Of a stretch of DNA of 64,000 nucleotides, positions 33,997 to 43,306 are shown piece by piece (positions within the stretch are counted from its first letter, which is position 1; each line of letters starts with the position of its first letter). Origin of the DNA: Prevotella sp. ne3005. GTDB lineage: Bacteria; Bacteroidota; Bacteroidia; Bacteroidales; Bacteroidaceae. The notes under the pieces were generated by a model. That model did no database searches and was not told the DNA's origin. It worked only from the letters and a program-made list of their open reading frames with translations. Both the position numbers and the translations under genes were made by a program. The stretch spans positions 1 through 64,000 of the forward strand of contig NZ_FOCK01000008.1 in assembly GCF_900110085.1 (NCBI RefSeq), in the 5' to 3' direction.

Positions 33997-35502
33997 TTAC
34001 ACATTCAAATCCATCACGAAACGTGCTCCTTTCGTAAACTGGGAGTCGATACTCAGGTCACCATTCATATTCTGTGCCATCTGTCTGCAGATGGGCAGAC
34101 CCAAACCGTCACCTGTAGTGAGGTCCCTGATCTCAAGGAATGGTTTGAACACATCATCCTGCTTCTCCTCGGGAATACCACAGCCTGTATCCGATACCAA
34201 GAACTGGTACTTATGCGGACTACGTTTCTTGAAGTCCAGCCAGATGTTTCCACCTGCCGGTGTGTATTCTGCCGCATTACTAAGCAGATGCAACAGAATA
34301 TGGGAAACGTATTCTTTATTGATACAGACGTTCATCTTGGGCACATTCACCGACAGCGTCACATCCTTCTTAATTTTGTCACGCACCTCACCCAACAAAT
34401 CCTCACAGAACTGCTGAATCTGTACATCTTCCATTTCCAATTCTTTATTGGCGGAGTTTTGGAGTTCCGACAGGGTCTGGATACGGTTGGAGAAATCCAA
34501 GAGGGCCTGCACCTCCGGAATACTATCATCGAGTTTCTTCAGGGTCGGCTCCAACTGGGCAGAGATATTGCTAATGAATTTAGCCTTCAATGCATCACTT
34601 TCGTTGGCGAGTTTGATGGTCTTCTTCTGCTTTCGGGTCAGCAGGATGAAGCGCATCAGCACAACGCCACCCACTACCAGGGCAGCAGCCAACGCAGCCA
34701 GAACAATACAGAGTCCGATGATAATCACCTGACGCGTAGTCAGCGAGCTGTCCTTCTCGGAGATAGCGGCCTCATTGTCGGCAATCTGCTTCTTCAGAGC
34801 AGCAATCTCATCAGCGTGCTTCATGGCACTGGCAGAGTCTTTCCAAGCAATATAGTTACTATACGACTGTGCCACCATGTTGGCATTATTGCTCTTACGG
34901 CCATTGGCAATCAGTGTCTGATATACCTCGTCCACCTTATCATATTCCTTCTGGGCAGTAAGCTTATCGGCCATTTCCTTGAACACTGCATTACCCTGTG
35001 CATTCTGACCGAAAGTATAATAATAGATAGCCTTGGTGTAAAGCAGGTCGTTCTTTACATTCTCGTCACTGGTCTGACTAGCAAAACTTTCCAGTATCTT
35101 GAGCTGATCCTTAGCACTTTCGCCCTTGCGGAGCTTCATATACATCTGCAGACGTTCCTTCGTCACCAGATAATGCGAGGCAGCCTTCTCACTGGCCGAC
35201 TGTTTACTGGAGTTGATGGCGTCATCAGCACGGTGCAACAGGTCGAAGGCTTCCTTATAGAAGTTCTCCTTATAATACAGGGCCGTTGCCTTCACGGCGC
35301 ACTCTACACCCTGACGTATCTGTCCTTTATTGTAATAGTCATTGAAAGCATGGATATACAACGAGCGTGCACTGGCAATATTCTGTTTCGGGTCCACAGC
35401 CTCCGCACGCTTCTGTAAGTCACTTTTCTGCACCTCTTGAGCACTTGCGAGAGTAGCACAGAAGAGCAGACTGAAAAGAAAAAATAAAACCTTTTTGTCC
35501 AT
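33997..35502 (-). CDS. TPR-HATPase membrane protein lacking the His box
   Basis: 501 aa with histidine-kinase architecture but no phosphoacceptor histidine. Signal peptide (1-21); helical TPR-like periplasmic region (about 30-245); membrane helix (258-288, VIIIGLCIVLAALAAALVV); then KAKFISNISAQLEPTL (308-321), where kinases have SHEhRTPL: A315 replaces the histidine. The HATPase domain is intact: N box HILLHLLSNAAEYTP (401-415), G1 SDTGCGIPEE (437-446), G2 GDGLGLPICRQM (464-475). No response regulator is adjacent. It could phosphorylate nothing and act as an ATP-gated sensor, or serve as a partner of another kinase (inference). Confidence 0.82.
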   Translation of the reverse strand: MDKKVLFFLFSLLFCATLASAQEVQKSDLQKRAEAVDPKQNIASARSLYIHAFNDYYNKGQIRQGVECAVKATALYYKENFYKEAFDLLHRADDAINSSKQSASEKAASHYLVTKERLQMYMKLRKGESAKDQLKILESFASQTSDENVKNDLLYTKAIYYYTFGQNAQGNAVFKEMADKLTAQKEYDKVDEVYQTLIANGRKSNNANMVAQSYSNYIAWKDSASAMKHADEIAALKKQIADNEAAISEKDSSLTTRQVIIIGLCIVLAALAAALVVGGVVLMRFILLTRKQKKTIKLANESDALKAKFISNISAQLEPTLKKLDDSIPEVQALLDFSNRIQTLSELQNSANKELEMEDVQIQQFCEDLLGEVRDKIKKDVTLSVNVPKMNVCINKEYVSHILLHLLSNAAEYTPAGGNIWLDFKKRSPHKYQFLVSDTGCGIPEEKQDDVFKPFLEIRDLTTGDGLGLPICRQMAQNMNGDLSIDSQFTKGARFVMDLNV

Positions 35503-35532
35503 TATTTAGATTGTATTCAATTATTTATTGTG

Positions 35533-35564
35533 CAAAAGTAAACAATTTCCTGAACTATTCCAAA
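35533..35564 (-). promoter_or_regulatory. Promoter of TPR-HATPase gene
   Basis: Minus strand -33 TTTG (complement of 35561-35564) and -7 TACTTTTG (complement of 35533-35540), 20 bp apart. Confidence 0.8.
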
Positions 35565-35594
35565 TAATTCTTATTTTTTTTACATCAAAAAAGT

Positions 35595-35624
35595 ACCGCA
35601 CATAAGGAAATCCCTATGTGCGGT
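35595..35624 (-). terminator. Terminator after fba
   Basis: 10-bp stem ACCGCACATA/TATGTGCGGT; on the minus strand it is followed by ACTTTTTTG. Lies 25 bp past the fba stop. Confidence 0.88.
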
Positions 35625-35649
35625 GCAAATTAGATTGTAAACGTCCCAA

Positions 35650-36654
35650 TTACTGAGCCAGCTTACCATCAGAACCAAGCACATTCACAATCTTGTGGAT
35701 GTACATCTTCTTCATGTTCTCACGGGCAGGCTTCAGATACTGACGAGGATCGAAGTGATCAGGATGCTCTGCCAGATACTGACGGATGGCAGCTGTCATA
35801 GCCAGACGAGAGTCTGAGTCAATGTTGATCTTGCAGACAGCACTCTTAGAAGCCTTGCGGAGCTGCTCCTCAGGAATACCTACTGCATCGGGCAGGTTAC
35901 CACCGAACTTGTTGATGGTGTCAACCTCGTCCTGAGGTACAGAAGAAGAACCGTGGAGCACGATGGGGAATCCAGGAAGCTTCTGCTCAATCTCAGCCAG
36001 CACATCGAATGCCAATGGAGGAGGAACGAGCTTACCAGTCTTCGGATCGCGAGTGCACTGCTCGGGCTTAAACTTGTAAGCACCGTGAGACGTACCGATA
36101 GAGATAGCCAATGAGTCGCAACCTGTACGGGTAGCGAAATCGATTACCTCCTCAGGCTTCGTGTAGTGAGACTCCTCAGCTACCACCTCATCCTCAACAC
36201 CAGCCAGTACGCCAAGCTCACACTCTACAGTCACGTCATACTTGTGAGCATATTCTACAACCTGACGAGAGATCTTGATATTCTCCTCGTAAGGCAGTGA
36301 GCTACCATCGTACATCACAGAAGAGAAGCCCATGTCGATACAGTCCTTGCAGAGTTCGAAGCTATCACCATGATCGAGGTGCAGCACAATCTCGGGATGC
36401 TCACATCCCAGTTCCTTAGCGTATGCCACAGCACCCTCAGCCATATAACGGAGGATCGTAGCATTGGCATAGTTACGAGCACCTTTGGAAACCTGCATGA
36501 TTACAGGTGACTTCGTCTCAACGGCTGCCTGCACAATAGCCTGCATCTGCTCCATGGTGTTAAAGTTGAAAGCGGGGATAGCATAGCCACCAGCTACTGC
36601 TCTCTTAAACATCTCGCGGGTATTCACGAGACCCAAATCCTTGTAATTTACCAT
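35650..36654 (-). CDS. fba: Fructose-bisphosphate aldolase, class II
   Basis: Zinc-dependent aldolase of glycolysis and gluconeogenesis (334 aa, type of the 330-residue Bacteroidetes/clostridial enzymes). Seen: AIPAFNFNTMEQMQAI, the catalytic and metal region VLHLDHGDSFELC, SVMYDGSSLPYEENI, VECELGVLAGVEDE, SIGTSHGAYKFK and VLHGSSSVPQ. A minus-strand -7 (TAACTTTG, complement of 36709-36716) lies 55 bp upstream. Codon choice is strongly biased, as for a highly expressed gene. Confidence 0.95.
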   Translation of the reverse strand: MVNYKDLGLVNTREMFKRAVAGGYAIPAFNFNTMEQMQAIVQAAVETKSPVIMQVSKGARNYANATILRYMAEGAVAYAKELGCEHPEIVLHLDHGDSFELCKDCIDMGFSSVMYDGSSLPYEENIKISRQVVEYAHKYDVTVECELGVLAGVEDEVVAEESHYTKPEEVIDFATRTGCDSLAISIGTSHGAYKFKPEQCTRDPKTGKLVPPPLAFDVLAEIEQKLPGFPIVLHGSSSVPQDEVDTINKFGGNLPDAVGIPEEQLRKASKSAVCKINIDSDSRLAMTAAIRQYLAEHPDHFDPRQYLKPARENMKKMYIHKIVNVLGSDGKLAQ

Positions 36655-36708
36655 AACGTTTTAATTATAATTTTTAAAAATGAGTAATAATCAACCTAAT
36701 CGCGTGCA

Positions 36709-36716
36709 AAGTTACA
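36709..36716 (-). promoter_or_regulatory. Putative -7 element for fba
   Basis: The minus strand reads TAACTTTG between the terminator at 36728-36752 and the fba start. No -33 TTTG at the usual distance. Confidence 0.5.
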
Positions 36717-36727
36717 AAAATAAAGTG

Positions 36728-36752
36728 AAAGCGGCGCATGATGCGTCGCTTT
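36728..36752 (-). terminator. Terminator after MacAB/LytTR operon
   Basis: Near-perfect 12-bp inverted repeat AAAGCGGCGCAT/ATGCGTCGCTTT just downstream of the response-regulator stop, upstream of the fba promoter. Confidence 0.7.
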
Positions 36753-36761
36753 TAACGTTTT

Positions 36762-37472
36762 TTACACGAGTGTATGCTCATCAAAGAATTGCTGTACATC
36801 CTCTTTGTAGTTGTCAGAGATGGGAATATAGACATCGCCAAAGACAATACGGAAACGGTCTACAAAGGGCGTCTCCGTCATGTGGACAATATACGAACGG
36901 TGGGTACGCAGGAACTCCGGTTTGGGCAAATAGTCCTCGAGTCTTCTCATCGACATCAACGACATCACCTTTTCACCATTCTTCAGGTAGAAACGCACAT
37001 AGTCTTTCAGACCTTCAATATAGAGGATGTCGTCGAGGCTCACGCGCAGAAGCTTATAGTCGCTTTTGACAAGCATAAAGCGGTCGCGGCTGTACACTTC
37101 CTGCTTCAACTTAATCGAGAACCACTCCAGCGCCTTGTCAGTCGACTTCAGGAAGTCGTCGTAGGAGATAGGCTTCAACATATAGTCGAGGGCATTCACC
37201 TTATATCCCTCCACAGCATACTGCGGGAAGGCAGTAGTGAAGATGATTTTCGTATCCTTCGGTAGGATCTTGGCGAACTCAATGCCCGAGAGTTCAGGCA
37301 TTTGGATGTCCAGAAACAGCAGCTGCACTGGATTCTCGCGCAAATCCTTCATGGCCTGAATAGCATTGTTGTAAGTTCCAATCAGACTCAGATATTGAGT
37401 CTTTTTAGTGTAGCTCTCCAGCAGACCTGCTGCCAAAGGCTCATCATCGATAATGGCACATTTGATCTTCAT
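36762..37472 (-). CDS. LytTR response regulator
   Basis: 236-aa DNA-binding regulator: receiver domain (about 1-120; CAIIDDEPLA acidic pair, LLFLDIQMPELSG with the phosphorylated Asp, and the conserved Thr/Lys in FTTAFPQYA and MLKPISYDD), then a LytTR domain (about 140-235; SLDDILYIEGLKDYVRFYL, FLRTHRSYIVH). Its start overlaps the stop of the sensor kinase gene (ATGA). It ends the TolC-MacAB operon, so it probably regulates it, and perhaps other targets. Confidence 0.92.
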   Translation of the reverse strand: MKIKCAIIDDEPLAAGLLESYTKKTQYLSLIGTYNNAIQAMKDLRENPVQLLFLDIQMPELSGIEFAKILPKDTKIIFTTAFPQYAVEGYKVNALDYMLKPISYDDFLKSTDKALEWFSIKLKQEVYSRDRFMLVKSDYKLLRVSLDDILYIEGLKDYVRFYLKNGEKVMSLMSMRRLEDYLPKPEFLRTHRSYIVHMTETPFVDRFRIVFGDVYIPISDNYKEDVQQFFDEHTLV

Positions 37473-38497
37473 AATTTAATTTTGATGGTAGATAAATAGT
37501 TTTTCCCGTCCTCAGTAGGACCCTTAGTCCATTCATAGCGCCCAGCGTACGACAGGTCGAGCCGGCGCTGTACCTGTTGCAACCCGATACCGTGGCCACT
37601 ACGGTCTTGACTGGTTTTGGGATGGTTGGAATTTTCAATCGCAAAACAGAGTTCGCGCCCCTTCTGGTTCATCTTAATATGGATGAAGCTGGGCTCCGTA
37701 GGGCTGACGCCGTGTTTGAAGGCGTTCTCTATCAGAGAGATAAAGAGCAACGGCGCCACCTTCGCATAGGGATCCTCCACATCTTTCTCAAACGTCACGT
37801 CAACATTCTGCGACAATCTGATCCTCATCAGATTCACGTAGTTGTCGAGGAACTGTATCTCATTCTGCAGCACCACCTCTGATTCTTGGTTGTCATAAAG
37901 CATGTGGCGCATCATTTTCGACAACTGTTGAATCGCATTCTGTGCCCGAGTGGTGTCAATGGCCGTCAGCGCATAGATATTGTTCAGCGTGTTCAATAAG
38001 AAGTGGGGGTTGATCTGCGAACGCAAGTTCCTCAGCTCAGCTTCCACGCGGGCATTGTCGGCTTCCAGGCGCTCCTCCTCATTACGTTGCCACTTAGTAG
38101 CAAGTACGATAGCGGTAGCCACACCTGCCGACATACCCAGACTCAGGATATCGCGGATGATATACGACACCGTATCGATGGCCGTCTCACGGAAACGAGG
38201 GGCCGTCGCCTGGAACAACTCTCGAGTAAAGAGTACCCACAGGTGGAGGAAAATGCCCAGGCCCACAACCATGATCAGGTTGAACAACAGGAAGTAACGG
38301 CGCTTGCCGACAACAAAGTTACGCGGTGTCAGCCAAAAGTAGTTCACGTAGAACACCACCATCATCAGCAGCGGCGTCATACAGTTCATCGCATACTGAA
38401 AAGCCGGCATACTATTGCCTCTCATAAAGGTGAGGGGCGAAAGAAACATGAAGGCCCAAATGCCGATGTGAAGACAAAGATATAGCGTTCTATTCAT
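37469..38497 (-). CDS. LytS-type sensor histidine kinase
   Basis: 342-aa inner-membrane kinase of the HisK_5TM/LytS class: four hydrophobic segments in residues 1-140, a short coiled coil, then His_kinase domain with the phosphoacceptor in RSQINPHFLLNTLNNI (about residues 163-178) and an HATPase domain (PLLFISLIENAFKHG, HGIGLQQVQRRL). Overlaps the MacB permease gene by 8 bp and the LytTR gene by 4 bp. Senses an unknown signal, plausibly the pump substrate or an envelope condition. Confidence 0.92.
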   Translation of the reverse strand: MNRTLYLCLHIGIWAFMFLSPLTFMRGNSMPAFQYAMNCMTPLLMMVVFYVNYFWLTPRNFVVGKRRYFLLFNLIMVVGLGIFLHLWVLFTRELFQATAPRFRETAIDTVSYIIRDILSLGMSAGVATAIVLATKWQRNEEERLEADNARVEAELRNLRSQINPHFLLNTLNNIYALTAIDTTRAQNAIQQLSKMMRHMLYDNQESEVVLQNEIQFLDNYVNLMRIRLSQNVDVTFEKDVEDPYAKVAPLLFISLIENAFKHGVSPTEPSFIHIKMNQKGRELCFAIENSNHPKTSQDRSGHGIGLQQVQRRLDLSYAGRYEWTKGPTEDGKNYLSTIKIKL

Positions 38498-39707
38498 GAC
38501 GGATAGCTTCTATTGGGTCCATATTGGCAGCCTTTTGGGCAGGGATATAGCCGAAGAGTACACCGATAAAAACACACACGAGAAACGACACGTAGATGCT
38601 CCATGCCGGTACGCTCGACGGCATGCCGAAAGAAGAGACAAACGCACTGACCCCTACCCCGACGAGAACGCCAATCAAGCCTCCGGTTACGGATATCAAT
38701 ACCGACTCGATAAGAAACTGCAGCGAAATGACAGGCCCCGTGGCGCCCACAGCCATCCTCAGACCAATTTCCTTCGTACGCTCCGTCACACTTACCAACA
38801 TGATGTTCATGATACCGATACCGGCCACAAGCAGCGAGAAGGCAGCAGCCACCACGAGGATGATGGTCACCGTATCCATCGTACTCGACATCGTCTCCAT
38901 CATCTCCGCCTGTGAACGGATGGTGAAGTCGTCATCGGCATCCTCTTTCAGCTTGTGGTTGTCGCGCAAGATTTGTGTCAGTTCCTCGATGGCAGCATCC
39001 GAGAGTTCCTCGGTTACGGCCGAGCAGACAATACTCGAGAAGTAGGTCTGGGCGGCAATACGCTTCATCACCGTGGTGTATGGGGCGATGATCACATTAT
39101 CCTGATCCATGCCCCATGAGTTGTAACCCTTCGACTTAAGCACACCGATGATACGCATGGGGATGCTCTTAAAGCGGATGGTCTTGCCAATCGGGTCAAC
39201 ATTCTCGCCAAAGAGTTCCTTCACGATGGTGGTTCCCACCACGACAACCTTAGCGGCCTTCTTGATATCCTCCTCCGTGAAGCACTCACCTTCCTCTACC
39301 GGCCACTGCTTGATGTCGAGGTAATCAATCGACTCTCCATACATCGAGGCATTGGTATTATTATTACCATAGATGGCCTGTCCGCTGGCAGTAACCTCAG
39401 GTGACACCTTCGTCACAAAACGTTTCTCACGGACGATACGTTCGTAGTCGGCCATTTTCAGCGTCTGCATACTCGACGGGTCCTGACGCACACCGCCTCG
39501 CATATCGGCACCCGGCCGAATGGTCAGCAGGTTAGTACCCATCGTGGAGAGCTCGGCACGGATACTCTCCTTCGAGCCCTGTCCGATGCTCATCATGATA
39601 ATCACGGCCGCCACGCCGATGATGATACCCAGCATCGAGAGGAAGGAGCGCATCTTATTGTTCGCCACTGCCTTCAAGCTCACTTTAAACAGATTCAATA
39701 TATTCAT
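38490..39707 (-). CDS. MacB-like ABC transporter permease
   Basis: 405-aa permease of the MacB/FtsX class: N-terminal helix (VAANKMRSFLSMLGIIIG region), large periplasmic MacB_PCD domain (about 40-275), then three C-terminal helices (IILVVAAAFSLLVAGIGIMNIMLVSVTERTKEIG motif, split over the second and the coupling region). I start at the ATG at 39707; the longer frame would begin at a TTG within a TTCAATA repeat. The ATPase is a separate gene upstream, not fused as in E. coli MacB. Confidence 0.92.
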   Translation of the reverse strand: MNILNLFKVSLKAVANNKMRSFLSMLGIIIGVAAVIIMMSIGQGSKESIRAELSTMGTNLLTIRPGADMRGGVRQDPSSMQTLKMADYERIVREKRFVTKVSPEVTASGQAIYGNNNTNASMYGESIDYLDIKQWPVEEGECFTEEDIKKAAKVVVVGTTIVKELFGENVDPIGKTIRFKSIPMRIIGVLKSKGYNSWGMDQDNVIIAPYTTVMKRIAAQTYFSSIVCSAVTEELSDAAIEELTQILRDNHKLKEDADDDFTIRSQAEMMETMSSTMDTVTIILVVAAAFSLLVAGIGIMNIMLVSVTERTKEIGLRMAVGATGPVISLQFLIESVLISVTGGLIGVLVGVGVSAFVSSFGMPSSVPAWSIYVSFLVCVFIGVLFGYIPAQKAANMDPIEAIRHE

Positions 39708-39709
39708 TA

Positions 39710-39741
39710 ATGTTCTATTTTCAATATTCAATACTCAATTC
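39710..39741. repeat. TTCAATn-type tract before MacB permease
   Basis: TTCAATA, CTCAATT and related heptamers fill the 34-bp spacer between the ABC ATPase and permease genes. Confidence 0.65.
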
Positions 39742-40500
39742 TCAATCATCCTGTGGTACTGGCAACTTGGCGAGAGCCTCGGCTGCTGACTTGATGTTGG
39801 TATTGATAGAATCCTCACGGATTTTACCGTCGCGCAGGTTGATGTTACGGCTGGCATACTCCGCAATCTCCGGATTATGGGTCACAAAGATGATCGTGTT
39901 TCCCTGCTTATACAACTCCTGAAACAGCACGAGCATCTCAAACGATGTATGGGTATCAAGGTTACCCGTGGCCTCATCTGCAAGCAACACGGCAGGATCA
40001 TTCACCAGCGCACGGGCAATGGCCACACGCTGCATCTGGCCACCCGACATCTGGTTCGACTTATGATACATTCTATCGCCCAAGCCTACTGCCTGCAGGG
40101 CCTTGATAGCCTTCTCACGGCGCTCTGAAGCTGAGATCTCCGAGTTATACATCAGTGGCAACTCCACATTCTCCAGAGCAGTGGTCTTCGCCAGCAGGTT
40201 GTAGTTCTGGAACACAAAGCCAATCTTACGATTTCTCAGACGGGCACGTTGCGACTTCGACATCGTACGTACAGAGATGCCGTCGAGGAAGTACTCACCG
40301 CTGGTGGGAGTGTCAAGACAGCCCAGTTGGTTCAGTAACGTCGACTTTCCCGATCCCGAGGTTCCTTGGATGGTGACAAACTCCCCCTCGTAAATCTTGA
40401 ACGAGACACCCCTCAGGGCCTTCACCGTCTCAGAGCCCACCTGGAAGTAACGCTTCACATTCTGCAGCTCAATGACGACTTTCCTATTGTCCTCTGCCAT
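39742..40500 (-). CDS. MacB-like ABC transporter ATP-binding protein
   Basis: 252-aa ATPase of a MacB/LolD-type exporter. Walker A GTSGSGKSTLLNQ, Q-loop FVFQNYNLLAKTTALENV, signature MSGGQMQRVAIARAL, Walker B AVLLADEATGNLD, and H-loop FVTHNPEIA. The frame extends to 40671 but that part overlaps macA; the ATG at 40500 (MAEDNRKVV), 4 bp past the macA stop, is the clear start. Works with the permease downstream and the MacA and TolC proteins upstream as a tripartite efflux pump. Confidence 0.94.
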   Translation of the reverse strand: MAEDNRKVVIELQNVKRYFQVGSETVKALRGVSFKIYEGEFVTIQGTSGSGKSTLLNQLGCLDTPTSGEYFLDGISVRTMSKSQRARLRNRKIGFVFQNYNLLAKTTALENVELPLMYNSEISASERREKAIKALQAVGLGDRMYHKSNQMSGGQMQRVAIARALVNDPAVLLADEATGNLDTHTSFEMLVLFQELYKQGNTIIFVTHNPEIAEYASRNINLRDGKIREDSINTNIKSAAEALAKLPVPQDD

Positions 40501-40504
40501 AGTC

Positions 40505-41725
40505 TTATCTTCTTTGTGGGGCACCACCACCCTGGCTGGTTTGTCCTCCTCTGTTATTATTGTTTCCTCTCGGACGCGGCATGAAGGGATTGCCACCCTG
40601 CTGGGCCTGCTCAGGCATACCGCCCGAGATATTGAAGTCGGTAAGCACCTCCGTACCGGCCTCAATACCACCTGTAATTTCCGTCATGATGCCGTTGCTG
40701 GTGCCTATCTCCACCTTGTGAGCCTTAAATACAGGACCTTCCTTCGTCCACACCTTATGGTCGCCCTCACAATCCTCGATGGTTTCACCCTTCTTCAGGA
40801 AAGCATCGTTGGGCTGGAAGCGCAGCGCCTTGGCGGGCACGGCCAGCACATTGTTCTTCTCCATCGTGTAGATGGTCACGTTAGCCGTCAGACCGGGCTT
40901 CAGCTTCAGGTCGTTGTTGGGAGCCGAGATTACCACCTCATAGGTCACCACATTACTTTCAGTGGTTGCCTGCTGGCGCACCTGTGTCACCTGTCCCTCA
41001 AAATGGTCGTCTGGGAAAGCATCCACGGTAAAACTAACGCGCTGCCCCTCCTTCACGCCACCTATGTCAGCCTCGTCGATATCAGCAATCACACGCATGT
41101 TTGTCAGGTCCTGGGCTATCACGAAAAGCTCAGGGGTGTTAAACGAGGCGGCAACCGTCTGACCCTCCTCTACAGCCTTCGAGAGAATCACACCGTCGAT
41201 AGGCGACGTGATGGTGGCGTAGCCGAGGTTGGTTTGGGCCTTCTGCACACTCTCACGCGAGGTGTTCACCTGCTCCTTGGCCTTTAGGTAAGAGAGTTGG
41301 GCACTCTCAAACTCGTCGGCACTCACCAGCCCCTTGTCATACAGCGTCTTATACCTGTTGAAGTTTGACAACTCGTAGGCAGCCGAACTCTGTGCACTAC
41401 TCAGGTTGGCCTTTGCTGTATTCAACTCACTGATCAGGTTCGTACGGTCGAGTTCTGCAATAACCTGTCCCTTTTTCACCACCGAGTTATAGTCTACATA
41501 GAGTTTCGAGACGATACCCGACACCTGTGTACCGACGGTCACACTCGTCACAGGCTCGATGGTACCCGTCGCCGTGATACTCGTCTGGATATTCCGGTTC
41601 TCCACCTTGGCGGTATCAAACGACACCTTTTCTTCTTTCTTTCCGCCTCTCAGCAGGAAGAATGCGATGATGAGCACGGCCACTACGCCAATGCCTATCC
41701 AACCTTTCTTTCCAATCTTCTTCAT
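40505..41725 (-). CDS. MacA-like periplasmic adaptor (HlyD family)
   Basis: 406-aa membrane-fusion protein linking the ABC pump to TolC. N-terminal anchor (about 8-25, GWIGIGVVAVLIIAFFLL), lipoyl/barrel-sandwich half-motif (GTQVSGIVSKLYVDYNSVVKKGQVIAELD), a coiled-coil hairpin (about 95-150), second half-motif (ITSPIDGVILSKAVEEGQTV), beta-barrel, and a Gly/Asn/Gln-rich low-complexity C terminus (GGNPFMPRPRGNNNNRGG). The tail is unusual in length but common in Bacteroidetes. Confidence 0.93.
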   Translation of the reverse strand: MKKIGKKGWIGIGVVAVLIIAFFLLRGGKKEEKVSFDTAKVENRNIQTSITATGTIEPVTSVTVGTQVSGIVSKLYVDYNSVVKKGQVIAELDRTNLISELNTAKANLSSAQSSAAYELSNFNRYKTLYDKGLVSADEFESAQLSYLKAKEQVNTSRESVQKAQTNLGYATITSPIDGVILSKAVEEGQTVAASFNTPELFVIAQDLTNMRVIADIDEADIGGVKEGQRVSFTVDAFPDDHFEGQVTQVRQQATTESNVVTYEVVISAPNNDLKLKPGLTANVTIYTMEKNNVLAVPAKALRFQPNDAFLKKGETIEDCEGDHKVWTKEGPVFKAHKVEIGTSNGIMTEITGGIEAGTEVLTDFNISGGMPEQAQQGGNPFMPRPRGNNNNRGGQTSQGGGAPQRR

Positions 41726-41748
41726 ATCTTCTTTTACTTTTTTACCTT
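41726..41748. repeat. GTAAAAA-type tract before macA
   Basis: AT-rich tract (TTTTACCTTTTAC type on plus) in the TolC-macA spacer, the same class as 361-400 and 7085-7126. Confidence 0.5.
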
Positions 41749-43086
41749 TTACTTTATCTCCCCACTTTGATAAAATTCGAGCATCTGCTGGTTATACAGT
41801 GCCAGATACTTCGACTGCAACTGGTTCTGCTGGGCCGAGAGCAAGTTATCCTTGCCCGTCATCAGCTCCACGATATTCTTCAGTCCTAGACGAAACTGTT
41901 CTGAGAGCAGGTCATAGCTCTGCTGGGCACTCTCGACGCTGCTCTTTGCAGCCTGATACTTCTGTTGGTTAGTCCAGGCATTCAGCCAGTACTGCTGGAT
42001 ATCAGAGTAGAGTGTCTTCTGCTGGTCCTGCAGATTAAGCTGTGCCTGCAACTGACTGATCTTCGCCTTATTCACAGCAGTCTTCGTAGACCGTCCGTCG
42101 TAGATGGGCATCGTCACGCCAACACCCAGTGATGTATTTACATTACTCTTTATCTGCGACCCCCAGTCCGTACCACTCAGCGAATTAGTCGAGGTGGTGA
42201 TGCCACCCGTCAGGTTTACGCTGGGCATCCAGCCGGCCTTCGCTATCGATACGCTCACGTCGCTGCTCTTAATGGCCAACTGCAGACGTTCTATCTCCGG
42301 ACGGCTCAGTAGGGCCTGCTCATACACTATCTGCATCTCTGGGATCTGTGCCAGCACCTGGTCGTCACCAATCTCAGGAATAGCGACATCAAACTGCTCA
42401 TTGTCCGTAATCTCCAACAACTGTTTCAACTGCAGCTTGTAGTTCATCAACTGACTCTTAGCCTCCACGATCGAGTATTCGTCGTTGGCTCGCTGAGCCG
42501 AGAGCTGAGCCAAGTCTGCCTTCGACATCTTTCCCACGTTTACCATCTCCTGTCCGCGTTCCTCGTTCTTCAGGCTCGTTTCCAGCATCTGCTCATTCAC
42601 CTTCACATTCTCTGCCAGATAGAGTATCTGGGAATATATCTGTGCGATGCGCTCTTGGATGGAGTTAGCCGTCTCCTGTGCCTGAAGCTCAGCCTGTTCC
42701 TCAGAGAACTGGTCGAGCTTCACGGTGTTGATATTACGGTTGCCGTTCCACACAGTCCACTGTCCGCTCAAAGAGTAGGAACCGTTATACGAGGTTTTGT
42801 CCACCTTCGTGTTCACCGTTCCGTTCGTTACATACGCCATCCCTGTATCCTTCCATGGCTGGTAGCCCAGACTCTGGTTGGTCGAGGCGCTCAAGGTGGG
42901 CAGCAGGGCTGCCTTCGCTCCTTTCAAATCTTCAGTGGCGCTCTCCTTCTGCAGTTTCGACTTTTGGAGGGTGATATTATTTGCCATCGCATAATCGATA
43001 CAGTCTTGCAAGGTCCACTGCTTCTGTGCCATTGCCACTGACCCTGTCAACAGCATGACACTGATGAATAATAAAGCCTTTCTCAT
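41749..43086 (-). CDS. TolC family outer membrane efflux protein
   Basis: 445-aa outer-membrane channel. Signal peptide (1-20, VAMAQ), then two OEP repeats with long amphipathic helices typical of TolC: WTLQDCIDYAMANNITLQK at the start, paired ALLPTLSAS and AGWMPSVNLTGG strands, and FRLGLKNIVELMTGKDNLLSAQ near the end. First gene of the tripartite efflux/two-component operon; it carries a canonical promoter. Confidence 0.93.
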   Translation of the reverse strand: MRKALLFISVMLLTGSVAMAQKQWTLQDCIDYAMANNITLQKSKLQKESATEDLKGAKAALLPTLSASTNQSLGYQPWKDTGMAYVTNGTVNTKVDKTSYNGSYSLSGQWTVWNGNRNINTVKLDQFSEEQAELQAQETANSIQERIAQIYSQILYLAENVKVNEQMLETSLKNEERGQEMVNVGKMSKADLAQLSAQRANDEYSIVEAKSQLMNYKLQLKQLLEITDNEQFDVAIPEIGDDQVLAQIPEMQIVYEQALLSRPEIERLQLAIKSSDVSVSIAKAGWMPSVNLTGGITTSTNSLSGTDWGSQIKSNVNTSLGVGVTMPIYDGRSTKTAVNKAKISQLQAQLNLQDQQKTLYSDIQQYWLNAWTNQQKYQAAKSSVESAQQSYDLLSEQFRLGLKNIVELMTGKDNLLSAQQNQLQSKYLALYNQQMLEFYQSGEIK

Positions 43087-43120
43087 CTCATTTCAATGGT
43101 TATACATTTCATTTCGGCTA

Positions 43121-43152
43121 CAAAGATACACACTTTATCGGTAATTACCAAA
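43121..43152 (-). promoter_or_regulatory. Promoter of TolC-MacAB-LytSR operon
   Basis: Minus strand -33 TTTG (complement of 43149-43152) and -7 TATCTTTG (complement of 43121-43128), 20 bp apart. Confidence 0.8.
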
Positions 43153-43237
43153 CAAAATCGAAAAGAGTTTCCAGTTAGTAGACTTTTATAACCAATTCTT
43201 CGACAAAATTCTTAATTGTTAACATTTTGTTAAATAA

Positions 43238-43273
43238 AAAGAGAGCAGTGAGACCATTCCCACCGCTCTCTTT
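43238..43273 (-). terminator. Terminator after gene 43307-44086
   Basis: 13-bp stem AAAGAGAGCAGTG/CACCGCTCTCTTT with one mismatch-type pair; minus-strand exit is T-rich (TTTTTATTTA). Confidence 0.85.
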
Positions 43274-43306
43274 ATATATAATAATGTGATGTCTATCCTA
43301 AAGACC

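Noticed and set aside
34213..35418. A 401-codon plus-strand open frame opposite the TPR-HATPase gene
   Set aside because: Antisense shadow; the minus-strand protein has clear domains and a canonical promoter.
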